NCBI GenBank assembly: GCA_030631725.1
Contig: DAOVKO010000158.1
Location: forward strand, 1-5,088
Source of the DNA: Actinomycetes bacterium
GTDB lineage: Bacteria; Planctomycetota; Phycisphaerae; JAACET01
DNA length: 5,088 bases
Reading direction: 5' to 3'
Positions 1-5,088 of the stretch are shown here, piece after piece (positions within the stretch are counted from its first letter, which is position 1; each line of letters opens with the position of its first letter). The notes under the pieces were generated by a model. That model ran no database searches. It worked only from the letters and a program-made list of their open reading frames with translations, and was not told the origin of the DNA. The translations under genes and the position numbers were made by a program.

Positions 1-2279
1 CCGCGTGAGCCCGCCTCTCGCACCGCCTGGGCCAATTGCCACAATCCCTCCATCTGGACCGCCTCGTCTTGCCCGAACTCCAGGCGGAAACGGGCCTCCG
101 ATGCGACAGCTCCGCGTCCCTTCGAGGCCTGGCCAAAATAATCCGCAAAGTCTACTCCCTTTGCCGCAAGCTTCTTGAGGCAGCGCTTTATGTCCTTACA
201 CTCGTGCAGCTCAAAGACGCGTGCCTGGTGGGCCGCCGCTTCTCCCTGGCCCCCTACTTCCTGGGCCTCCCCCACTTCCAGCCCACCGAGCGACCGGTCT
301 TTCTCTCGCAAAAACTCCGTTACTTCTTTTTGACTGTAAAAAAGCTGCTGCTCATTGTCCAGCACAACCAGGTGGCTCGGTAATTCCCCGTCCGCCTTAC
401 GATACTCCGCTAGAAAATCCTTCAGTGCCCATCCCCGCCGCTGCAGCACCCAGCTCAGGTCATTCAATTTATCGATCAGCTCCACGATCTCGCTGAGCTT
501 TTTCCCGGTCAGTTCACGGGCCCGGCCGTTACCATTGCCCCCCACTACCAGCTTTGCCCCCTCTAAACCCAGCGAAGTCTGAATCTGGCGCATGGCCTGC
601 TCGTTGAGAATATACTCCTTACGCTTGCGCCGCTTAATCAGATAGAGCGGCGGCTGAGCCACGTATAAATAACCGTTCTTTATAAGCTCCGGCATCTGAC
701 GAAAGAAAAAGGTCAACAGCAACGTCCGAATGTGTGCGCCATCCACATCCGCATCGGTCATAATAATAATCTTACCGTACCGTCGCTGCTCCAAATCGAA
801 ATCATCCACCCCAATACCCGTGCCCAAAGCACTGATGATCGTCACTATCTCAGTATGGGCGAGCATTTTATCCACCCGGGCCTTCTCCACGTTGAGAATC
901 TTGCCCTTCAACGGCAAAATAGCCTGGTGCTGCGAGTCCCGCCCGGCCTTGGCCGAACCGCCCGCCGAGTCCCCCTCCACCAGGAACAACTCGGTACTAT
1001 TAATATCCCGCATTCGGCAATCCCATAGCTTGCCCGGCAGACTGCTCGAGCCCAGTGCCCCCTTGCGCCGGGTAAGGTCCCGAGCCCGTCGGGCCGCCTC
1101 CCGGGCCTGGGAGGCCTGCATCCCCTTCTGGATGATCTTCTTGGCCTCCGAAGGATGCTCCTCCAGATAAGTGCTGAAAAGATCATTCACCGTCGTTTCC
1201 ACGAAGCTGCCTACTTCACTGTTGCCCAGCTTGGTCTTGGTCTGGCCCTCAAATTGCGGCTCAGGAACCCGCACGGTAATCACGGCGCTAAGCCCTTCCC
1301 GCAGGTCTTCCCCCGACGGCGCCGAACCGTTCTTCAGCAGCTTGCTGTTGCGGGCATAGGCGTTGAGCGTCCGCGTCAGAGCCGTCCGGAACCCCGACAA
1401 GTGCGTCCCCCCTTCGATGGTATTGATGTTGTTGGCAAAGCTGTGCACGTTCTCCGCATAACCGTCGTTGTACTGCATGGCGATTTCGCAAATCAGATTG
1501 CTCGCCGCGTCTTCCCGATGAATATAGATCGGCTTGCGGGTCAGCACATTTTTCCCCTCGTTAATGTGCCGCACAAAAGCCACGATCCCTTCGGCAAAGC
1601 GGAACTCCTCCGACTTCTCGTCCCGCTCATCTGTCAGTTTGATCCGGAGTCCCTTGTTCAGATAGGCCAACTCTCGCAGTCGCACCGCCAATGTCTCGTA
1701 CCGAAAACCGACCTCCGGGAATATCTGGTTGTCTGGCTTGAACTGTACCCTGGTTGCGGTCTTTTTGCTTGAGCCGATCCGCTTGAGGGGCTGGGTGGTT
1801 CGTCCTCGCTCGAAGGCCATGCTGAACGTGCCTCCGTCCCGGCAGACCTCCACCTCCAGCCATTCTGCCAAGGCATTCACTACGCTCACGCCCACCCCGT
1901 GCAGCCCGCCGGAAACCCGGTAGGTCCGTTTGTCGAACTTGGCCCCCGCGTGCAAGAGGGTCATACAGACCTCAATTGCCGGCTTGCCCGTTCCCGGATG
2001 GATATCCAACGGAAAGCCCCGCCCGTCATCCAGTACCGAAGCAGAACCATCCGCGTGGATAGTCACCACGATATTTTCACAGTTGCCCGCCATCGCTTCG
2101 TCGATGGAATTGTCCACCACTTCGTACACCAAGTGGTGCAGACCCCGCGTCCCGGTATCACCGATATACATTGCCGGCCGCTTGCGTACCGCTTCAATCC
2201 CCTCCAGCACTGTAATCTTGCTGGCGTCGTATTTGCCAGCCCTCGCTCGCGAACCTCGTTGGCCTTTAGTTTTGGTCAT
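1..2279 (-). CDS. gyrB: DNA gyrase subunit B (3'-truncated by window edge)
   Basis: ATPase subunit of DNA gyrase, which with GyrA (not in this window) introduces negative supercoils in the cytoplasm ahead of replication forks. The frame stays open from the ATG at 2279 to base 1, giving 759 codons without a stop. GHKL ATPase: E53 and N57 in EVVDNSIDEA, DDGRG at 84-88, GGLHGVGVSVVNAL at 124-137, and the QTK loop at 346-348. TOPRIM: EGDSAGGSAK at 435-444, PLKGK at 456-460, and the metal-binding D509, D511 and D513 in TDADVDG. All these residues sit 11 positions later than in E. coli GyrB, so the N-terminal extension accounts for the shift and there is no net indel between them. From about residue 575 the protein enters a long insertion like that of the E. 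coli subunit; the window ends before the C-terminal tail. The start is supported by AGGGAG five bases upstream. It lies 40 bases after the dciA-like gene, probably in one operon. Identification is secure; the type IIA relative ParE is less likely given the dnaA-dnaN context. Confidence 0.97.
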   Translation of the reverse strand, partial: MTKTKGQRGSRARAGKYDASKITVLEGIEAVRKRPAMYIGDTGTRGLHHLVYEVVDNSIDEAMAGNCENIVVTIHADGSASVLDDGRGFPLDIHPGTGKPAIEVCMTLLHAGAKFDKRTYRVSGGLHGVGVSVVNALAEWLEVEVCRDGGTFSMAFERGRTTQPLKRIGSSKKTATRVQFKPDNQIFPEVGFRYETLAVRLRELAYLNKGLRIKLTDERDEKSEEFRFAEGIVAFVRHINEGKNVLTRKPIYIHREDAASNLICEIAMQYNDGYAENVHSFANNINTIEGGTHLSGFRTALTRTLNAYARNSKLLKNGSAPSGEDLREGLSAVITVRVPEPQFEGQTKTKLGNSEVGSFVETTVNDLFSTYLEEHPSEAKKIIQKGMQASQAREAARRARDLTRRKGALGSSSLPGKLWDCRMRDINSTELFLVEGDSAGGSAKAGRDSQHQAILPLKGKILNVEKARVDKMLAHTEIVTIISALGTGIGVDDFDLEQRRYGKIIIMTDADVDGAHIRTLLLTFFFRQMPELIKNGYLYVAQPPLYLIKRRKRKEYILNEQAMRQIQTSLGLEGAKLVVGGNGNGRARELTGKKLSEIVELIDKLNDLSWVLQRRGWALKDFLAEYRKADGELPSHLVVLDNEQQLFYSQKEVTEFLREKDRSLGGLEVGEAQEVGGQGEAAAHQARVFELHECKDIKRCLKKLAAKGVDFADYFGQASKGRGAVASEARFRLEFGQDEAVQMEGLWQLAQAVREAGSR

Positions 2280-2309
2280 AGCTGCTCCCTCGGCACGATC
2301 TTCTCCTTT
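2276..2309 (-). promoter_or_regulatory. Shine-Dalgarno site and six-codon mini-ORF before gyrB (speculative)
   Basis: A better Shine-Dalgarno match than the gyrB one, AAAGGAG at 2309-2303, stands six bases before a GTG at 2296-2294. The frame reads V-P-R-E-Q-L and ends at TGA 2278-2276, sharing an ATGA overlap with the gyrB start codon. This arrangement would allow translational coupling, with ribosomes ending the mini-ORF restarting on gyrB. It could equally be chance, or a purine-rich standby site, as no conservation can be judged here. Confidence 0.25.
2285..2290 (-). promoter_or_regulatory. Ribosome binding site of gyrB
   Basis: AGGGAG on the minus strand, five bases before the gyrB ATG. 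The spacing is on the short side but usable, and it supports the start at 2279. Confidence 0.6.
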
Positions 2310-2319
2310 CTTTCCGGCC

Positions 2320-2796
2320 TCACCTTCGCTTGTCTCCCGCCCCCAAAGTACTCTGATTCCCCAACCTGAGGCGTATTGCCCTGACCGTCCGATCTTCAGA
2401 CTGCTCGCTCAGCTGCTTGGCCAAGCCCCCTTGAACCAGCCCCTTTAGCTCCGCCATGTGCGCCGCAGAATCAACCTCGACGCGCAACGTTCCCCGCCGA
2501 AGCCCTTCCAAGCGGCTGTGTCTGCTCAACTCCACGCCTACCAGCTCCTCCCAGATACCCCGCAAGCTTGCCAGCGGGCTCGGTTTATCCAACCCTTCAG
2601 CCTGCACCAGCGCCCGTACCAGCACTCCCACTCGCACCGGCTCTCCACGCGGTTGGCGGTTTTGCCAAGCCCGCCGCAATTGATCCGCACTCACCGCTGG
2701 CCTGTTTATCCGCACATCAAGTATCCAAGCTGGCCCTGTGTACCGCCCCCACCTCAACACACGCTCTTTCCGCTGGGCATTCCCTGGGCATTTCAA
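2320..2796 (-). CDS. DUF721 / DciA-like protein
   Basis: A 158-residue protein of the DUF721 family. DciA members of this family bind the replicative helicase DnaB and take part in its loading or operation in bacteria that lack DnaC or DnaI; that role here is inferred from family and location. The DUF721 part covers about residues 60-146: IWEELVGVELSRHSRLEGL at 81-99 carries the usual W-x(4)-G and the following H-S, then RRGTLRVEVDS at 100-110, then a helix (MAELKGLVQ) and a final RAIRLRLG strand. The first 50 residues are basic and not recognised. The gene sits tightly between dnaN and gyrB, the usual DUF721 location. The proposed start is TTG at 2796, overlapping the dnaN TGA (TTGA). No clear Shine-Dalgarno precedes it, which suggests coupling to dnaN. 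A GTG at 2760 is an alternative that would remove 12 residues. Family assignment is fairly sure; the exact start is not. Confidence 0.82.
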   Translation of the reverse strand: MKCPGNAQRKERVLRWGRYTGPAWILDVRINRPAVSADQLRRAWQNRQPRGEPVRVGVLVRALVQAEGLDKPSPLASLRGIWEELVGVELSRHSRLEGLRRGTLRVEVDSAAHMAELKGLVQGGLAKQLSEQSEDRTVRAIRLRLGNQSTLGAGDKRR

Positions 2797-3887
2797 GACA
2801 AGCTGACCGGCATCACTACATACAGGAAATCATCCCCGCTGCGGATCACCCCCGGTGTATTTCCCGCCTTCAGCTCCAGGCTGATTTCCTCCGTACCCAC
2901 AACCCGCAAGGCCTCGAGCACATAGTGCGGATTGAAGCCGATCTCCAGATCGTCATAGCTAAACTCGATGCCCAGTTCGACCTTGCCTTCGCCGGTCTCG
3001 GCCGCCCGCCCCGTCAGCACCAGGCGATCCTTGGCGAACTGCATCCTGACACCCTGCGAGCTTTCCGTCGTCAGCAGTGATGCTCGGCGGAAGGCGCTAA
3101 AAAGCACGTCTGTCTTGAACTTGACGCTCACTGCAGTATCATGCGGAATAACCTCGCTGTATTTCGGGAAGGTGCCTTCCACCAGCGTACTGCTTATCGT
3201 CACCCTCGGTAGTATAATTACAATGCGGTTTTCCTGGAAGCCCACCCACACTTGCTCCTCGGCTTCTACCAGACACCGATCCAATAGGCTCATCGTTTTG
3301 GTCGGCACGATCGCTGTTACCTCCGTGCTCCCGGAAATCAACTCTGCTTGTACCTGAGCCAGTCGTCGCCCGTCAGTGGCCACCATCGTCAGATTTTTCC
3401 CCTCAGTCGTCCACAAAACACCGTTGATCGCATAGCGGCTGCTCTCCTTGGCCGCAGCAAAAAGTGTCCGCTGTATCATCCTTCGCAACAGGCCCGCTTT
3501 GATTTTCAGTCCGTCCTGCCCATCGGCCTCCTTCACTGCCGGAAAGCCTTCTACTTCCGAGGTGTTCAGTATAAAATGGCTGTCCGAGGTGTCGATTCGG
3601 CACGTGGTCTCTTTGATTGCTAGGCTTAGAGTATCGTCTGGGCACTCGCGTACAATGGCTAGGAAACGATCCGCCGGTACTAACCCTTGCCCCGCCTCCT
3701 TTACTTCCACCTGCTCCAGACGGTAGCGAATACCTACCTGCAGATCCGTTGCTACCACGGCCAAGCCCGCCTCCTGACAATCCATAAGCACACATTGCAG
3801 GGCCGGTTTGGGTGTGCGAGGTGTAATCGCTGCGCTAGTTACTTGGAGGGCTTCCAGTAGTGCTGCTCTGTTACAAATAGCTTCCAT
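2793..3887 (-). CDS. dnaN: DNA polymerase III subunit beta (sliding clamp)
   Basis: The ring-shaped processivity clamp that tethers DNA polymerase III and other clamp-binding proteins to DNA. The protein is complete at 364 residues, the normal length for three tandem clamp domains (roughly 1-118, 119-240 and 241-364). Family marks: a typical N-terminal helix (NRAALLEALQVTSAAI), VVATDLQVGIRY in domain 1, NGVLWTTEGKNLTMVATDGRR in domain 2, and the C-terminal DFLYVVMPVSLS, matching the conserved YVVMP end that shapes the peptide-binding pocket. The ATG at 3887 has GAGGAG nine bases upstream. The gene follows dnaA after 368 bases and runs directly into the DUF721 gene with a short overlap, so dnaN is probably the first gene of an operon ending in gyrB. 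Nothing looks damaged. Confidence 0.98.
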   Translation of the reverse strand: MEAICNRAALLEALQVTSAAITPRTPKPALQCVLMDCQEAGLAVVATDLQVGIRYRLEQVEVKEAGQGLVPADRFLAIVRECPDDTLSLAIKETTCRIDTSDSHFILNTSEVEGFPAVKEADGQDGLKIKAGLLRRMIQRTLFAAAKESSRYAINGVLWTTEGKNLTMVATDGRRLAQVQAELISGSTEVTAIVPTKTMSLLDRCLVEAEEQVWVGFQENRIVIILPRVTISSTLVEGTFPKYSEVIPHDTAVSVKFKTDVLFSAFRRASLLTTESSQGVRMQFAKDRLVLTGRAAETGEGKVELGIEFSYDDLEIGFNPHYVLEALRVVGTEEISLELKAGNTPGVIRSGDDFLYVVMPVSLS

Positions 3888-3896
3888 ATCAATTTA

Positions 3897-3902
3897 CTCC
3901 TC
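3897..3902 (-). promoter_or_regulatory. Ribosome binding site of dnaN
   Basis: GAGGAG on the minus strand, nine bases before the dnaN ATG at 3887. It is a good match to the anti-Shine-Dalgarno sequence and fixes the start. Confidence 0.75.
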
Positions 3903-3943
3903 AGGTCCTGGATTTTTGAACAAAGCGGCTCCTCGAACGCAGG

Positions 3944-3953
3944 TTTTTGCCTG
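3944..3953 (+). repeat. Short direct repeat TTTTTGCCTG, copy 1
   Basis: A 10-base word repeated exactly at 4193-4202, near the other end of the intergenic region. The core TTTTGCC occurs again at 3954-3960. No function is known; chance cannot be excluded. Confidence 0.3.
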
Positions 3954-4007
3954 TTTTGCCAACGAGGTGCCCCGCTTCCTTTAGCGGCGTATGACCGTTA
4001 GTCCACT

Positions 4008-4064
4008 CTTATTATTCTACTAAGACTTTATTTAAAATGATAGTAGTAATATAGCAATAAATAT
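4008..4064. other. AT-rich patch with DnaA-trio-like repeats
   Basis: Only 10 of 57 bases are G or C, in a region otherwise much richer in GC. On the plus strand it contains TAG-TAG-TAA at 4041-4049, preceded by TGA. Read 3' to 5' these are AAT-GAT-GAT, the form of the DnaA-trio element of the bacterial unwinding system. Relative to the dnaA-to-dnaN direction the orientation is the same as in B. subtilis (CTACTATTA-type motif on the gene-sense strand). No acceptable DnaA box flanks it on the dnaA side, so the assignment as an unwinding element is tentative; it could simply be an AT-rich promoter. Confidence 0.3.
4030..4057 (-). promoter_or_regulatory. Possible sigma-70-type promoter for dnaN operon
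   Basis: On the minus strand, TTGCTA (4057-4052, four of six matches to TTGACA) and TTAAAT (4035-4030, four of six to TATAAT) are separated by 16 bases in the AT-rich patch. This would leave a dnaN leader of about 135-140 bases. The match is modest, and AT-rich DNA gives such pairs by chance. Confidence 0.25.
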
Positions 4065-4080
4065 GTGCGTCTTCAGAAAC

Positions 4081-4115
4081 CAACTCTTGCTAACCACCTT
4101 TGTAGCAAGGAGTTG
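4081..4115. repeat. Strong imperfect inverted repeat (hairpin) downstream of dnaA
   Basis: The left arm CAACTCTTGCTA (4081-4092) pairs with the right arm TAGCAAGGAGTTG (4103-4115): twelve base pairs with one bulged base and a 10-base loop. There is no T-run after the stem on the minus strand, so it is not a typical intrinsic terminator for dnaA, although it could still act as an RNA stem in the dnaA trailer or as a protein-binding dyad near the AT-rich patch. Confidence 0.6.
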
Positions 4116-4192
4116 AGTAGGAAACCTGAAGCGGGCGGCTTGTGGGCAACCTGTTAGCGGCCTCTAGTCTTGTCTTGCCGGCGCAATAGGGC

Positions 4193-4202
4193 TTTTTGCC
4201 TG
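4193..4202 (+). repeat. Short direct repeat TTTTTGCCTG, copy 2
   Basis: Exact second copy of the word at 3944-3953, same orientation, 249 bases away, also within the dnaA-dnaN gap. Confidence 0.3.
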
Positions 4203-4255
4203 GTCTTCTGCTAGCCTGTTCGAATTTGTTCTGAGAAGAGCTTTTAGCTGACAGC

Positions 4256-5088
4256 TTATCCCGATACCTCCGTGTTGTATTGGGTCTGCTCCAGCCCAGC
4301 AGCGCCAAGATTGTGGCAGATTTCCTCCAGCAGAGCCTGCAGGTGAGCGTCGTAGCTGCGCTGCTGGTTGATCGTGCGCACGGCGTGCAGAACGGTTGTA
4401 TGATCTCGGCCGCCGAAGTACCCGCCGATTTCCTCCAGAGAATGCCGGGTCAGATGCCGGGCCAAATGCATGCATATTTGCCGCGGGTAGGCGATTGATT
4501 TGGTCCGTCTCTTGCCCTGCAGGTCCGTCAGCCGGACGTTGAAGCGCGAGGTTACCGCGTCGAATATCTGCTGGATAGAAACGTCCTGTGTTTGCCCTAC
4601 ATCCGGATCCGTCAGGGCCTGTTTGGCCAGTTCTAGAGTGATCGTCCCGCCGTTAATAGCCGCCCAGCCAACCACCTTAGTTAGGGCCCCTTCCAACTCC
4701 CGGGTATTCGAATCGACCTTGGTAGCGATGAAGCAAACCACATCGTCCGGTACGCTTAACCCGCGAAGGTGCGCTTTCTTACGCACGATTGCCACCCGCG
4801 TCTCGTACGAGGGCCTGTCAATCCGGGCCACCAAACCCCAATTGAACCGGCTAATCAGGCGCTCCTCCAGAGAAGGTATCTGACTCGGGGCGCTGTCCGA
4901 ACTCAGTATGATCTGCTTACGGCTCTGGTAAAGGGTATTGAAGGTGTGAAAAAACTCTTCCTGGCTCGACTCCCGGTCTGCCAGAAAGTGAATATCATCT
5001 ATCACCAGCACATCTACATGCCGGTAGCGGTAGCGGAAATTATGTAAATTTCCCTTTTCCACCCCTTCGATGAAGTGGTGGATGAAGG
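4256..5088 (-). CDS. dnaA: Chromosomal replication initiator protein DnaA (5'-truncated by window edge)
   Basis: AAA+ initiator that binds DnaA boxes and opens the origin. The window holds the last 276 residues; the N-terminal domains and Walker A lie beyond base 5088. Counting from the first whole codon, Walker B is VLVIDDIHFLAD (26-37), sensor 1 is IILSSD (59-64), the box VII arginine finger is R80 in LISRF, and sensor 2 is R129 in NTRELEGAL. The DNA-binding domain IV has the basic loop GKRRTKSIAYPRQ (191-203) and the DnaA signature GGYFGGRDHTTVLHA (221-235). The frame ends at TAA 4258-4256 after a short non-conserved tail (EQTQYNTEVSG). The reading frame continues to the window edge, so the GTG at 5062 is an internal valine and not the start. 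It is first in the dnaA-dnaN-DUF721-gyrB order. No frameshift or missing key residue is seen. Confidence 0.98.
   Translation of the reverse strand, partial: FIHHFIEGVEKGNLHNFRYRYRHVDVLVIDDIHFLADRESSQEEFFHTFNTLYQSRKQIILSSDSAPSQIPSLEERLISRFNWGLVARIDRPSYETRVAIVRKKAHLRGLSVPDDVVCFIATKVDSNTRELEGALTKVVGWAAINGGTITLELAKQALTDPDVGQTQDVSIQQIFDAVTSRFNVRLTDLQGKRRTKSIAYPRQICMHLARHLTRHSLEEIGGYFGGRDHTTVLHAVRTINQQRSYDAHLQALLEEICHNLGAAGLEQTQYNTEVSG

Larger units (their letters stand above)
3888..4255. other. dnaA-dnaN intergenic region, possible origin or promoter region
   Basis: This 368-base stretch holds no supportable gene. Such dnaA-dnaN gaps often contain the dnaN promoter and in many bacteria the chromosomal origin. 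Visible contents, from the dnaA end: a GC-rich part with TTGCCCACA (minus strand, 4149-4141), which differs at two places from the consensus DnaA box TTATCCACA; a strong hairpin at 4081-4115; an AT-rich patch at 4008-4064; a short hairpin CCGCT/AGCGG at 3972-3987; and CAGG/CCTG at 3940-3953. I saw no perfect DnaA box, so an origin function is possible but not shown. Confidence 0.4.

Noticed and set aside
868..876. TTATCCACC, one mismatch from a DnaA box
   Set aside because: It is an isolated word within gyrB, explained by the codons of the conserved VDKM segment; there is no cluster of boxes.
1155..1772. A 205-codon open frame on the plus strand
   Set aside because: It lies wholly antisense to gyrB, whose frame has unmistakable family motifs; its composition is what antisense reading of a GC-rich gene produces, and no family is recognisable.
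2706..2714. TTATCCGCA, one mismatch from a DnaA box
   Set aside because: It is a single copy inside the DUF721 coding region, with no neighbouring boxes or AT-rich DNA.
2568..3080. A 170-codon plus-strand open frame spanning the dnaN/DUF721 junction
   Set aside because: It is antisense to two well-supported genes and has a Pro/Ala/His-rich composition typical of shadow frames.
3403..3795. A 130-codon minus-strand frame inside dnaN
   Set aside because: It is an alternate frame of dnaN, Gly/Ser-rich, and incompatible with the intact clamp protein.
4215..4240. GTTCGAAT word resembling a tRNA T-loop
   Set aside because: The flanking bases do not form a T-arm stem, and no acceptor, D or anticodon arms could be placed around it.
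4090..4308. A 72-codon minus-strand frame overlapping the dnaA end and the intergenic region
   Set aside because: It overlaps the dnaA 3' end in another frame, has no recognisable domain and no good ribosome binding site that I could see.

Overview
The window carries one strand-coherent block of replication genes, all on the minus strand. Read in the direction of transcription, from high to low coordinates, the order is dnaA (3' part only), a 368-base intergenic region, dnaN (complete), a DUF721/DciA-like gene (complete) and gyrB (cut at its 3' end by the window edge). This is the classical bacterial replication-initiation neighbourhood. The only gene missing from the familiar dnaA-dnaN-recF-DUF721-gyrB order is recF.

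The organism looks like a member of the Planctomycetota, possibly of the Phycisphaerae. This is a judgement from remembered family resemblance, not from a search. The supporting details are the DnaA domain IV string with HSLEEIGGYFGGRDHTTV, the NGVLW segment in DnaN, and a GyrB that carries a long insertion in its C-terminal half. The genes are moderately GC-rich, while the intergenic region contains a 57-base patch with only 10 G or C.

Layout: 1-2279 gyrB; 2280-2319 a short gap with two Shine-Dalgarno-like sites and a six-codon mini-ORF whose stop overlaps the gyrB start; 2320-2796 dciA-like gene, whose proposed TTG start overlaps the dnaN stop; 2793-3887 dnaN with a good ribosome binding site; 3888-4255 intergenic region with an AT-rich patch, a strong hairpin and short repeats; 4256-5088 dnaA. 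dnaN, the dciA-like gene and gyrB are packed as a probable operon, and dnaA is separated from it by a region that could hold a promoter and perhaps origin elements.

Together these genes encode the origin-binding initiator, the sliding clamp, a probable helicase-loading or helicase-operating factor, and the B subunit of the topoisomerase that relieves supercoils ahead of the fork. I found no mobile element, CRISPR array, tRNA, rRNA or convincing novel system. The open frames on the plus strand are shadows of these four genes. The points worth a second look are the unexplained intergenic structure and the small translational details at gene junctions.
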